Below are positions 1 through 8,061 of a stretch of DNA of 64,000 nt, piece by piece (within the stretch, counting starts at the first letter, position 1; each line of letters starts with the position of its first letter). The notes below the pieces were generated by a model. The model saw only the letters and a program-made list of their open reading frames with translations, was not told the DNA's origin and made no database searches. The position numbers and the translations under genes are program-made. Source of the DNA: PALSA-612 sp963776735 (GTDB lineage Bacteria > Actinomycetota > Thermoleophilia > Gaiellales > Gaiellaceae); contig CAVZNV010000018.1 of assembly GCA_963776735.1 (NCBI GenBank), forward strand, positions 62,001-126,000, read 5' to 3'.

Positions 1-396
1 GTCAACGAGCTGCGGGGCGATCTCGTCGACCTGCTGCCCGACGGGCCGCTGTACTTCCCGGCCGACGCGCGAACGGACGAGGCGGAAGACGTCCAGGTGG
101 CCGAGCTCGTGCGCGAGAAGGCGCTGGCGCTCACGCGCGACGAGCTGCCGCACGCGATCAGCGTCGAGGTCGAGGAGATCGTCGAGAGCACGGTGCGCGC
201 CGTCATCTACGTCGAGACCGAGTCGCAGAAGCAGATCGTGGTCGGCCGGGCAGGCAGCATGGTGCGCGAGATCGGCATGCGCGCCCGGCCCGAGGTCGAG
301 GCGCTGCTCGGCCGCCGCGTCTACCTCGAGCTCCGCGTCAAGGCGCGCCCCCGCTGGCGCCGCGACGAGGCGATGCTCGAGCGCCTCGGCATCTAG
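1..396 (+). CDS. era: GTPase Era, C-terminal part (gene starts before the window)
   Basis: This is the last 131 residues of Era, the GTPase that binds the 3' end of 16S rRNA and helps 30S assembly. The frame is open from base 1. The linker motif LPDGPLYFPAD is followed by REKALALTRDELPHA, which is diagnostic of the region just before the KH domain. The KH core GRAGSMVREIG gives the RNA-binding GxxG-type loop. The G domain lies outside the window. The gene ends with TAG at 396, and five bases later a repeat element begins, so no operon partner follows on this strand. The family assignment is confident. Only the missing N-terminus limits it. Confidence 0.95.
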   Translation, partial: VNELRGDLVDLLPDGPLYFPADARTDEAEDVQVAELVREKALALTRDELPHAISVEVEEIVESTVRAVIYVETESQKQIVVGRAGSMVREIGMRARPEVEALLGRRVYLELRVKARPRWRRDEAMLERLGI

Positions 397-400
397 GCCC

Positions 401-570
401 CGGTGTCAGACACCGAAGAACGCGCCGTCCGCGCTCGACGTGTCCGGCTCCGCCGTCTTCCGTCGCGCGGCGAGAACACCAAACGGGCGCTGAGCAGGGA
501 AGAACACCTGTGGACAAAAAGTCACGAAGTTGTCACACATTCGCTTTGACAAATTCGGTGTCTGACACCG
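401..570 (-). repeat. 170-bp REP-doublet (REPIN/MITE-like) element, copy 1
   Basis: The element is bounded by two palindromes, CGGTGTCAGACACCG at 401-415 and CGGTGTCTGACACCG at 556-570. Read on the minus strand it contains GAATTTGTCAA just inside the first palindrome and GTGACTTTTTGTCCACA further in. Both blocks recur in the same order in the copy at 14218-14386, which has the opposite orientation. Homology runs a little outside the palindrome (AACGGCGG). The gap between era and the response regulator is 297 bases and this element fills more than half of it. An inverted pair of REP-like palindromes around a spacer is the architecture of REPINs mobilised by RAYT transposases. No transposase is in the window. 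Confidence 0.8.
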
Positions 571-681
571 CCGTTTGGCCGGCGCTCGCCGGACCGTGTC
601 CGTCCGAGCCGGGAGAAAGCGTGTTCGGCCGGTCTCGCGAAGAGTGTGGCTAGCCGTATCCGGCTTTCGGCCGCCGAGTGG

Positions 682-687
682 GACAAT
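682..687 (+). promoter_or_regulatory. -10 box of the receiver/kinase operon
   Basis: GACAAT ends exactly 6 bases before the GTG at 694, so transcription would begin at or next to the start codon (leaderless). The same spacing recurs at many genes in the window. No convincing -35 is visible. Confidence 0.5.
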
Positions 688-693
688 GAGAAC

Positions 694-1044
694 GTGACAA
701 CCGTCTTGATCGTCGACGACCACCCGAGCTTCCGGGCCACCGCCCGCGCGCTGCTCGAGGCAGAGGGGTTCGACGTCCTCGGTGAGGCCGCTGACGGTGA
801 GGCCGCGATCGCCGCGTGCGAGCAGCTCCACCCGGACGTCGTGCTCCTCGACGTGCAACTTCCCGACACGACGGGCTTCCAGGTCGCCTCCCGGCTGACG
901 ACGAACGGCTCCGGCCCGAGCATCGTGCTCGTCTCCAGCCGCGACGGTTCCGACTACGGGCCGCTCGTCGAGGAGAGCGGCGCCCGCGGCTTCGTCCCGA
1001 AGGGCGAGCTGTCCGGGGCCCGCATCACCGCGCTCCTCGAGTGA
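694..1044 (+). CDS. Stand-alone response-regulator receiver protein
   Basis: A 116-aa protein that is a receiver domain and nothing else. The N-terminal strand TVLIVDDHPSF holds the acidic pair, VVLLDVQLPD holds the phospho-acceptor Asp, and FVPKGEL holds the conserved Lys. There is no output domain, so it probably works by protein contact, as CheY/Spo0F-type proteins do, or as a phosphate shuttle. I chose GTG 694 because the receiver fold starts there and a -10 box lies 6 bases upstream. The longer in-frame start at 646 adds residues that do not look coding. Its stop overlaps the kinase start (GTGA at 1041), so the two are translationally coupled and the kinase at 1041-3935 is the likely phosphodonor. 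Confidence 0.85.
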   Translation: MTTVLIVDDHPSFRATARALLEAEGFDVLGEAADGEAAIAACEQLHPDVVLLDVQLPDTTGFQVASRLTTNGSGPSIVLVSSRDGSDYGPLVEESGARGFVPKGELSGARITALLE

Positions 1045-3935
1045 ACGCGCCCAGGCACCGGGGCCTTCGCGCTCGGTCCCGGGGCTTTCGCCCGTGGCAC
1101 GTCGTCGGCCCGCTGACGGTCGTCCTCGTCTCGCTCGCCCTCCTGTCGGCCTTCATGAGCCGGCAGACGGACAAGCCCGTCCTCTGGGGCTTCGTCACCA
1201 CCTTCGCAGGAATCGCCTTCGTCGCCGCCGGCCTCGTCGCCTGGTGGCGGCGGCCCGGCAACGGCATGGGGCCGCTGCTCGTTCTCGGCGGCATCGCCTG
1301 GCTCTTCTTCGCGCCGCTCTGGACCGCGAACGACTCGCTCCTCTACACGAGCGGCGAGGCGTTCGGGAGCCTGCCGATCGCGATCCTGCTCCTGATCGTG
1401 GCGCTCTACCCGAACGGCCGCCCGACGACGCGGCTCGAGCGCTGGTTCGTGATCGTCGTCTTCCCGGTCGCGATCCTCTCCGGCCTCCTGCCGACGTTCT
1501 TCCAGGGCTCGTTCAGCTTCGGCTGCAAGAGCTGCCCGGACAACCGCTTCCTCGTCTCCGACTCGCCGCACGTCTACGACGCGCTCCAGGCGCTCTTCGG
1601 GATCGTCGGGATCGTCTTCTTCCTCGGCGTGGTCGTCGTCGCCGTCCGCCGCTGGCGCGCCGCGACGCCGGCGATGCGCCGCGTGCTCAAGCCCGTCTAC
1701 CTGACCGGCGGCGTTTCCGTCGCCGCGATCGGAATCGGGTTCGGCGTCGGCTTCGGCTCCGACACGGCGGGCGGCGTCCTCTGGGTGGTCGCGCTCGTCG
1801 GCGTGATCGCGCTGCCGTTCGCGCTCCTCGCCGGCCTCCTGCAGACGAGCCTGTTGCTCGGCCTTCGGCGACTGCTCGACTATGCGGACGACCCGGGCTC
1901 GGAAGGAGCGCAGGACGCGATCAGCCGCGCGCTCGGCGATCCGACCGCGCGTCTCGGTCTCGCCGTCGAGCAGGGGTACGTGGACGTGCACGGCAACCCG
2001 TACCCGCTCCCTGCGGACGGCAACGGGAGGCAGGCGACGCGGATCGACTCCGACCACGGTGCGCTCGGCTTCATCGAGCACGACGCGGCCGTCGCCGTCC
2101 ACACGCCGGAGCTCCTCGCCGAGGTCGTGACCGCGTGCCGCATCGCGTTGGAGAAGGATCGTGGCCGCCAGGCGCTCGAGCGCAGCCAGGCACGCATGCG
2201 CGCGCTCCTCGACGCGCTGCCCGACGTGATGATCCGGTTCAAGCGCGACGGGACGTACGTCGACATCCGCGGCAGCACGCGTGGGCTGGTTCGGCCGCGC
2301 GAGGAGCTGATCGGCCGCAACGTCCGCGAGTTCCTCCCCGAAGACGTCGTCGACGAGCTGATGGCGTGCGCGGAGGCCGCGCTCGAGACCGGCACGACGC
2401 AGACCGCCGAGTACGAGCTCGAACTGGCCGGCGAGACGCGCGTCTTCGAGGCCCGGATGGTGCCGAGCTCCGACGACGAGATCGTCTCGATCGCACGCGA
2501 GATCACGCTTTCGCGGCGACTCGAGCGCGAGCTCGGCGTGCGTCTCCAGGAGGTGCAGCACGAGCAGACGTTCACGCGCACCGTCGTCAACACCGCCCCG
2601 ATCGTGCTCATGCTCTGCGACGAGAGCGGCGGGATCATCCGCTTCAACGACACCACCGAGCGGATCACCGGGCGGCCCGACGACGAGCGCGTCTGGGGCC
2701 GGAAGTTCTGGGACGTCTTCGTCCATTCCGACGACCGCGCGGCCGTACGCGAGGCGTTCGAGCGCGTCGGCCCGGAGACGCCGCCGGAGGAGACCGAGTC
2801 GCGCTGGCTCTCGACCGAGGGTGACGAGCTGATCCTCGACTGCACCTTCAACCACATCGTCGACGGCCAGGGGCTGCATCGCCGCATCGTCGCCGCACTC
2901 GACGTGACCGAGCGCGAGCGCAGCCGGCAGCAGATCGTCCGGCAGCGCGATCTGCTCGGCGTCGTCGCTCGGGCGACGCCGAACCTGCTGTTCGTCGCCG
3001 AGGCCGACGGGAGGATCGCCTGGGAAGGCGTCAACCCCGCGTTCGAGGAGGCAACCGGGCACGGGGACGCGACCGCGTGCGGCCGGCTCTTCTGGGAGCT
3101 CGTCGTCGCGCCGGAGGACGTGAGCGACGTGGGGGCCGAGTTCGCCGGTGCCGTCGAGACGCGGGACATCCGCGAGTTCCCGGCCGCGCTCGTCAACCAG
3201 GCCGGCGAGCGGCGGCTCGTCGACTGGTCGTGCCGCCCGCTGACCGGGCTCGACAACCAGACGAAGTACCTGCTCTGCGGGGTCGACGTCACCGAGCGCG
3301 AGCGGCATCTTCAGGAGATCCGAGCGTCGCGCGCTCGGCTCGTCGAGGCGCAGGACGCCGAGCGGCGCCGGCTCGAACGGAACCTGCACGACGGCGCGCA
3401 GCAGCGGCTCGTGTCGCTCTCGCTCGCGCTGCGGCTGGCGCAGGCGAAGCTGGAGGCGGACTCCGGCGGCGCCCGGGACATCCTCACCGCGGCCGGCGAC
3501 GAGCTCGCGCTCGCGCTCGCGGAACTGCGCGAGCTCGCGCGCGGCATCCACCCGGCGATGCTCACCGACCGCGGTCTCGGGGCCGCCGTCGAAAGCCTCG
3601 TCACGCGTGCGCCGCTGCCCGTCGAGGTCGGCGACATGCCGGACGAGCGCCTGCCCGCGCCGGTCGAGGCGGCGGCGTTCTACGTCATCTCGGAGGCGCT
3701 CGCGAACATCGGCAAGTACGCGCAGGCGTCGCTCGCCCGCGTCAGCGTGTCGCGGGTGAACGGCTACGCCGTGGTCCAGGTCGACGACGACGGCGTCGGC
3801 GGCGCGGATCCGGCGGGCGGCTCCGGTCTTCGCGGGCTCGTCGACCGCGTCGAGGCGCTCGACGGCACCCTCGATGTCCGGAGTCCGGCAGGCGGGGGCA
3901 CGCACATCCGGGCCGAGATACCTTGCCCGCGATGA
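1041..3935 (+). CDS. Membrane-bound multi-PAS sensor histidine kinase (NarL/DesK class)
   Basis: This 964-aa sensor kinase has about 6-8 hydrophobic helices in residues 20-290. PAS-like domains begin near residues 386, 510 and 637 (for example DALPDVMIRFKRDG and ATPNLLFVAEADG). A HisKA_3 dimerisation and phosphoacceptor helix follows, with LERNLHDGAQQRL and the acceptor His at about 783. A HATPase domain from about 860 contains SEALANIGKYAQA (N box) and VDDDGVGGAD (G1 box). HisKA_3 kinases usually phosphorylate LuxR-type regulators, and one is encoded immediately downstream with a 4-base ATGA overlap. The start is GTG 1041, overlapping the receiver stop. The sensed signal cannot be told from sequence. 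The large N-terminal membrane module is not one I can name. Confidence 0.88.
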   Translation: MNAPRHRGLRARSRGFRPWHVVGPLTVVLVSLALLSAFMSRQTDKPVLWGFVTTFAGIAFVAAGLVAWWRRPGNGMGPLLVLGGIAWLFFAPLWTANDSLLYTSGEAFGSLPIAILLLIVALYPNGRPTTRLERWFVIVVFPVAILSGLLPTFFQGSFSFGCKSCPDNRFLVSDSPHVYDALQALFGIVGIVFFLGVVVVAVRRWRAATPAMRRVLKPVYLTGGVSVAAIGIGFGVGFGSDTAGGVLWVVALVGVIALPFALLAGLLQTSLLLGLRRLLDYADDPGSEGAQDAISRALGDPTARLGLAVEQGYVDVHGNPYPLPADGNGRQATRIDSDHGALGFIEHDAAVAVHTPELLAEVVTACRIALEKDRGRQALERSQARMRALLDALPDVMIRFKRDGTYVDIRGSTRGLVRPREELIGRNVREFLPEDVVDELMACAEAALETGTTQTAEYELELAGETRVFEARMVPSSDDEIVSIAREITLSRRLERELGVRLQEVQHEQTFTRTVVNTAPIVLMLCDESGGIIRFNDTTERITGRPDDERVWGRKFWDVFVHSDDRAAVREAFERVGPETPPEETESRWLSTEGDELILDCTFNHIVDGQGLHRRIVAALDVTERERSRQQIVRQRDLLGVVARATPNLLFVAEADGRIAWEGVNPAFEEATGHGDATACGRLFWELVVAPEDVSDVGAEFAGAVETRDIREFPAALVNQAGERRLVDWSCRPLTGLDNQTKYLLCGVDVTERERHLQEIRASRARLVEAQDAERRRLERNLHDGAQQRLVSLSLALRLAQAKLEADSGGARDILTAAGDELALALAELRELARGIHPAMLTDRGLGAAVESLVTRAPLPVEVGDMPDERLPAPVEAAAFYVISEALANIGKYAQASLARVSVSRVNGYAVVQVDDDGVGGADPAGGSGLRGLVDRVEALDGTLDVRSPAGGGTHIRAEIPCPR

Positions 3936-5158
3936 CGCAGCTGCCGAGCGGTCGGGTCACGCTCCTGTTCACGGACATCGAGGGCTCGACCGGGATGGTC
4001 CAGGCGCTCGGGACGGAGTACGCGGCCATGCTCGGCCGCCATCGCGACGTGTTGCGGCGGGCGGTCGAGAGCCGCGGAGGACGCGTCGTCGACACGCTCG
4101 GCGACGAGACCTCGAACGTGTTCGTCGACCCGTGCGACGCTCTGGGTGCGGCCGTCGAGGCGCAGGCCGAGCTCGGTTCCCACGGCTTCCGCGTGCGTAT
4201 GGGCGTCCACACGGGCGAGCCTGCGTTGAGCGGTGACAGCTACTACGGCGTTGACGTCCACCGCGCGGCGCGGATCACGGAAGCCGGCCACGGCGGCCAG
4301 ATCCTCGTCACGCAGCGGGCCTGCGAGGACGTGTCCGTGACGACCTATGAGTTCCGCGAGCTCGGCGTCGTCACGCTCCGCGGGCTCGATGCGCCAGAGC
4401 GGGTCTACCAGCTCGTCGCCGACGGGCTCGAAGCCGACTTCCCGCCGCTGCGGCTGATGCCGGAGCTGGCGAGCGCGGCGGAAAGCGGCGAGACTGCGGC
4501 CGAACCGTCGATGCGCGTCGTGCTGGCCGAGGACTCCGTTCTACTCCGCGAGGGGATCGCGCGGCTGCTCGAGGACGCCGGCTTCGAGGTCGTCGGCCAG
4601 GCCGGGAACGCCGACGAGCTGCTGCTGAAGGTGCGCTCGTACAGCCCGGCGGTGGCGATCGTGGACATCAGGATGCCGCCGACGCAGACCGACGAAGGCC
4701 TGCAGGCGGCGCGCGAGATCCGCTCGAAGTACCCGGGGACGGGCGTGCTCGTGCTGTCGCAGTACCTCGAGACCGCGTATGCGCTCGAGCTCCTGTCGGA
4801 GAGCGCCGAGGGCGTGGGCTACCTGCTCAAGGACCGCGTGGCCGACATCGACGCGTTCGTCGCGGCCGTGCGGCGGGTGGGGGAGGGTGGTTCCGCGCTC
4901 GATCCGGCGGTCGTCTCGCAGCTGGTCGGCAGGCAGCGGCGCGACGACCCGGTCGCCGAGCTGACGCCTCGCGAGCGCGAGGTGCTGGAGCTGATGGCGG
5001 AGGGCCGCTCGAATCAGGCGATCGCGGACGCGCTCGTCGTCACCGAGCGAGCCGTCGAGAAGCACGTCACGAGCATCTTCGCGAAGCTGCGCCTGCCCGC
5101 GAGCCCCGACGACCACCGCCGCGTGCTCGCGGTGCTCACGTACCTCCGCTCGGCCTGA
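3932..5158 (+). CDS. Class III nucleotide cyclase domain fused to a NarL/LuxR-type response regulator
   Basis: This 408-aa fusion starts at ATG 3932, overlapping the kinase stop. Residues 1-165 are a class III adenylate/guanylate cyclase homology domain: LLFTDIEGST gives the first metal Asp (D15), TLGDETSNVF the second acidic position, and GVDVHRAARI the catalytic-arginine helix. After a short linker, residues 194-310 form a receiver (LAEDSVLLREG, phospho-acceptor D245 in VDIRMPP, conserved Lys in LLKD). Residues 344-405 are a LuxR helix-turn-helix (LTPREREVLELMAEGRS). An in-frame ATG at 4511 would make a normal stand-alone regulator, so internal initiation is possible. Known receiver-cyclase fusions usually lack a DNA-binding end, so the single chain could couple phosphorylation, cyclic-nucleotide synthesis and transcription. 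Cyclase activity and its substrate are inferred. Confidence 0.85.
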   Translation: MTQLPSGRVTLLFTDIEGSTGMVQALGTEYAAMLGRHRDVLRRAVESRGGRVVDTLGDETSNVFVDPCDALGAAVEAQAELGSHGFRVRMGVHTGEPALSGDSYYGVDVHRAARITEAGHGGQILVTQRACEDVSVTTYEFRELGVVTLRGLDAPERVYQLVADGLEADFPPLRLMPELASAAESGETAAEPSMRVVLAEDSVLLREGIARLLEDAGFEVVGQAGNADELLLKVRSYSPAVAIVDIRMPPTQTDEGLQAAREIRSKYPGTGVLVLSQYLETAYALELLSESAEGVGYLLKDRVADIDAFVAAVRRVGEGGSALDPAVVSQLVGRQRRDDPVAELTPREREVLELMAEGRSNQAIADALVVTERAVEKHVTSIFAKLRLPASPDDHRRVLAVLTYLRSA

Positions 5159-5594
5159 AGCGGTAGCCCTTCGCCTCGAGCGCGGCCACCGCGTTGTCGA
5201 ACTGCCGCTCGCCCGGGATGTCATTCGCGTCGAACTCGGCCAGTACGCGAGTGCGCGCAGCCTGCGGGGTGTGCGCCAGCCTGGTCACGAGGCGGTCCAG
5301 GGCCTTGGCCTGGGCCGACGCGCCGGCGACGAGCTCGTCGTGGAGTGTCTCGACCGCGGCGGGCGCGCGGATGCGTTTCAGCTCCGCCGCCAGCCCGGCG
5401 TAGGTCGCCGCGACGGCTCTCAGGATCTTCACCTGGTCCGTCCCTTCGTGATGGGCGGCACTCTCCGCTTCCAGCGCGGTGACGAACGCCGCGTGCAGCT
5501 TCGCCTGGTACGCGCTCTTCGACAGCCGGCCGCCTCCGCCGCCGCAGCCGGCGGCGAGCAGGACCAACGCCAGCAGGCACGCCGCGCGCTTCAC
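5136..5594 (-). CDS. Small predicted lipoprotein, function unknown
   Basis: This 152-aa protein starts at GTG 5594. It has a lipoprotein signal peptide with lipobox LLAAGC (Cys about residue 17) followed by a glycine run, so it should be lipid-anchored outside the membrane. The rest is alpha-helical and rich in Ala, Leu and Lys, with heptad-like spacing (LDRLVTRLAHTPQAARTRVL), and no catalytic motif is visible. It converges with the cyclase-LuxR gene and overlaps its last 23 bases. A -10-like TACCCT lies 6 bases upstream of the GTG. Similar short lipoproteins of unknown role are common in soil actinobacteria. I cannot assign a function. Confidence 0.75.
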   Translation of the reverse strand: MKRAACLLALVLLAAGCGGGGGRLSKSAYQAKLHAAFVTALEAESAAHHEGTDQVKILRAVAATYAGLAAELKRIRAPAAVETLHDELVAGASAQAKALDRLVTRLAHTPQAARTRVLAEFDANDIPGERQFDNAVAALEAKGYRFRPSGGT

Positions 5595-5600
5595 GGCGCC

Positions 5601-5606
5601 AGGGTA
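5601..5606 (-). promoter_or_regulatory. -10 box of the lipoprotein gene
   Basis: On the minus strand TACCCT is followed by six bases (GGCGCC) and then the GTG start at 5594. This fits a leaderless TANNNT promoter. Confidence 0.45.
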
Positions 5607-5627
5607 CGCCGGGCGCCGGTCAGGCCC

Positions 5628-5633
5628 TACACT
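5628..5633 (+). promoter_or_regulatory. -10 box of the deoC operon
   Basis: TACACT is followed by six bases and GTG 5640. There is no Shine-Dalgarno sequence upstream of the GTG, which fits a leaderless mRNA for the deoC-aldehyde dehydrogenase operon. Confidence 0.55.
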
Positions 5634-5639
5634 CAGACC

Positions 5640-6578
5640 GTGGCGCAGGCGCCTGCACTTCCCGGCGGGTTCGAGCTTCCACTCGAGCCGCGGCTGTCGC
5701 GGATCGGCTCGGTCGACGAGGTCGGGGTCGAGGAACGGGCAGCCGCGCTCGCAAAGCGCTCGATCAAGAAGGACGCGAAGCTCTTCGCGCTTGATCTCGC
5801 GATCCGGATGATCGACCTGACGACGCTCGAGGGCGCCGACACGCCGGGGAAGGTCGCCGCGCTGTGCTCGAAGGGCGTGCGGCCCGACCCGTCCGATCCG
5901 TCGATTCCGTCGGTGGCGGCGATCTGCGTCTACCCGAACCTGGTGCCGACTGCGGTCGAGCGCCTGCGCGGCACAGGCGTGAAGGTCGCGTCCGTCGCGA
6001 CCGCGTTCCCGTCCGGCCAGTCACCGCTCGACGTCAAGCTCCGCGACGTCGAGGACGCCGTCGCCATGGGCGCGGACGAGATCGACATGGTCATCGACCG
6101 TGGAGCCTTCCTCGCAGGCCGTTACGCGAAGGTCTACGACGAGATCGTCCGCGTGAAGGAAGCCTGCGGCGTGGCTCACCTGAAGGTGATCCTCGAGGTC
6201 GCCGAGCTCGGCACGTACGACAACGTGCGCCGCGCCTCGATCCTGGCGATGGCGGCGGGAGCCGACTTCATCAAGACGTCGACCGGCAAGCTTTCGGGCG
6301 CCGCGACGCTCCCGGTCACGCTCGTGATGCTCGAGGCGATCCGCGACGTCTACGAGCAGACCGGCCGCAAGGTCGGAATGAAGCCGGCCGGCGGGATCCG
6401 CCAGTCGAAGCAGGCGGTGCAGTACCTCGTCCAGCTCCACGAGACGCTTGGCCCCGACTGGCTCACCCCCGACCTGTACCGGCTGGGCGCCTCGTCGCTC
6501 CTCAACGACGTGCTCATGCAGATCCGCAAGGAGAAGACGGGCCGGTATCAAAGCCCCGACTACTTCACCGTTGACTGA
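5640..6578 (+). CDS. deoC: Deoxyribose-phosphate aldolase
   Basis: This 312-aa class I aldolase should cleave 2-deoxyribose-5-phosphate to glyceraldehyde-3-phosphate and acetaldehyde by a Schiff base. FIKTSTGK carries the Schiff-base Lys (K212), and GMKPAGGIR carries the second active-site Lys and the phosphate-binding region. DEIDMVID and LKVILEVAEL are typical barrel strands. It is longer than the ~220-aa bacterial enzyme because of an N-terminal extension, as in eukaryote-like DeoC. Start GTG 5640 sits 6 bases after a -10 box. The next gene starts inside or just after its 3' end. The aldehyde dehydrogenase partners could oxidise the aldehyde released, which fits nucleoside or deoxysugar catabolism. 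Confidence 0.93.
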   Translation: MAQAPALPGGFELPLEPRLSRIGSVDEVGVEERAAALAKRSIKKDAKLFALDLAIRMIDLTTLEGADTPGKVAALCSKGVRPDPSDPSIPSVAAICVYPNLVPTAVERLRGTGVKVASVATAFPSGQSPLDVKLRDVEDAVAMGADEIDMVIDRGAFLAGRYAKVYDEIVRVKEACGVAHLKVILEVAELGTYDNVRRASILAMAAGADFIKTSTGKLSGAATLPVTLVMLEAIRDVYEQTGRKVGMKPAGGIRQSKQAVQYLVQLHETLGPDWLTPDLYRLGASSLLNDVLMQIRKEKTGRYQSPDYFTVD

Positions 6579-6594
6579 GCTCGAGAAGAAAGAG

Positions 6595-8061
6595 GTGTCG
6601 ATCGCCGCGCCGGAGGCGTGGGACTACGCGCCCGCGCCCGAGGCGCGCGACATCGTCACCCTGCGCGAGCGCTACGGGCTGTTCGTCGGCGGCAAGTGGC
6701 TCGAGCCGGCGGAGACGTACACGACGATCAGCCCCGCGACCGAGGAGCCGCTCGCCGAGATCGCGCAGGCGACGCCCGAGGAGGTGCACGGCGCGGTCGC
6801 GGCCGCGCGTGAGGCGTTCGAAAACGGCTGGTCGGCGCTGCCCGGCTCGGAGCGCGCGAAGTACCTGTTCCGGATCGCTCGCATCCTGCAGGAGCGCTCG
6901 CGCGAGTTCGCCGTGCTCGAGTCGCTGAACGGCGGCAAGCCGATCAAGGAGTCGCGCGACGTCGACCTCCCGCTCGCAGCCGCGCACTTCTTCTACTACG
7001 CGGGCTGGGCGGACAAGCTCGAGTACGCGTTCCCGAACCGCCGGCCGCAGCCGCTCGGCGTCGCAGGCCAGATCATCCCGTGGAACTTCCCGCTGCTGAT
7101 GCTGGCCTGGAAGATCGCGCCGGCGCTCGCGGCCGGGAACACCGTCGTGCTCAAGCCCGCCGAGACGACGCCGCTCTCGGCGCTCCTCTTCTGCGACGTG
7201 CTCCGCCAGGCCGAGCTGCCGCCGGGCGTGGTCAACATCGTCACCGGCGACGGCCGAACGGGCGCCGCGCTGGTCGAGTCGGACGTGGACAAGATCGCGT
7301 TCACGGGCTCGACCGACGTCGGCAAGGCGATCCAGCGCCGGCTCGCGGGCCGGCCGGTGAAGCTGACGCTCGAGCTCGGCGGCAAGGCTGCGAACGTGAT
7401 CTTCGACGACGCGGCGCTCGACCAGGCCGTCGAGGGGATCATCAACGGCATCTATTTCAACCAGGGCCACGTCTGCTGCGCCGGGTCGCGGCTGTTCGTG
7501 CAGGAGTCGGTCGTCGAAGACGTGATCGCGAAGCTGAAGCGGCGCATGGGCACGCTGCGCGTCGGCGACCCGCTGGACAAGAACACCGACGTCGGCGCGA
7601 TCAACTCGCGGCAGCAGCTGGAGAAGATCCAGGAGCTGGTGGTGAGCGGGGAGGAGGAGGGCGCGCAGATCTACCAGCCGCCGTGCCGGCTCCCCGAGAA
7701 GGGCTACTGGTTCGCGCCGACCGTCTTCACCGACGTGGCGCAGAGCTACCGGATCGCGCAGGAGGAGATCTTCGGCCCGGTGCTGTCCGTGCTCACGTTC
7801 CGCACGCCGGAGGAGGCGCTCGAGAAGGCGAACAACACGCCGTACGGGCTCTCGGCCGGGATCTGGACGGAGAAGGGCTCGCGCATCCTCTGGATGGCCG
7901 AGCGGCTTCGCGCAGGCGTCATCTGGGCGAACACGTTCAACCGCTTCGACCCGGCCTCGCCGTTCGGCGGCTACAAGGAATCCGGCTTCGGCCGCGAGGG
8001 TGGCAGGCACGGGCTCGAGCCGTATCTGAGGTTCGACGACTCGGACGGGGCTTCCGGATGA
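6595..8061 (+). CDS. NAD(P)+-dependent aldehyde dehydrogenase
   Basis: This 488-aa full-length aldehyde dehydrogenase has the complete fold. IIPWNFPLLMLAWKIAPAL lines the cofactor site, FTGSTDVGK is the nucleotide-binding loop, LELGGKAANV carries the general-base Glu, and FNQGHVCCAGSR holds the catalytic Cys (294 or 295). EEIFGPVLSV and the C-terminal GGYKESGFGREGG are also typical. It should oxidise an aldehyde to the acid. Directly behind deoC, acetaldehyde or glyceraldehyde are sensible substrates, but specificity cannot be read here. Two starts are possible: TTG 6571, overlapping the deoC stop, and GTG 6595, which I prefer because it begins MSIAAPEAWDYAPAPE and leaves no implausible leader. 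Its stop overlaps the next start (ATGA). Confidence 0.92.
   Translation: MSIAAPEAWDYAPAPEARDIVTLRERYGLFVGGKWLEPAETYTTISPATEEPLAEIAQATPEEVHGAVAAAREAFENGWSALPGSERAKYLFRIARILQERSREFAVLESLNGGKPIKESRDVDLPLAAAHFFYYAGWADKLEYAFPNRRPQPLGVAGQIIPWNFPLLMLAWKIAPALAAGNTVVLKPAETTPLSALLFCDVLRQAELPPGVVNIVTGDGRTGAALVESDVDKIAFTGSTDVGKAIQRRLAGRPVKLTLELGGKAANVIFDDAALDQAVEGIINGIYFNQGHVCCAGSRLFVQESVVEDVIAKLKRRMGTLRVGDPLDKNTDVGAINSRQQLEKIQELVVSGEEEGAQIYQPPCRLPEKGYWFAPTVFTDVAQSYRIAQEEIFGPVLSVLTFRTPEEALEKANNTPYGLSAGIWTEKGSRILWMAERLRAGVIWANTFNRFDPASPFGGYKESGFGREGGRHGLEPYLRFDDSDGASG

Noticed and set aside
954..3905. A very long open frame on the minus strand opposite the histidine kinase (and similar ones at 58369-60438, 8968-11532 and 30-32 kb)
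   Set aside because: The translations are Arg/Ala/Asp-rich without any domain and are mirror images of clear genes. High GC makes long antisense frames by chance.
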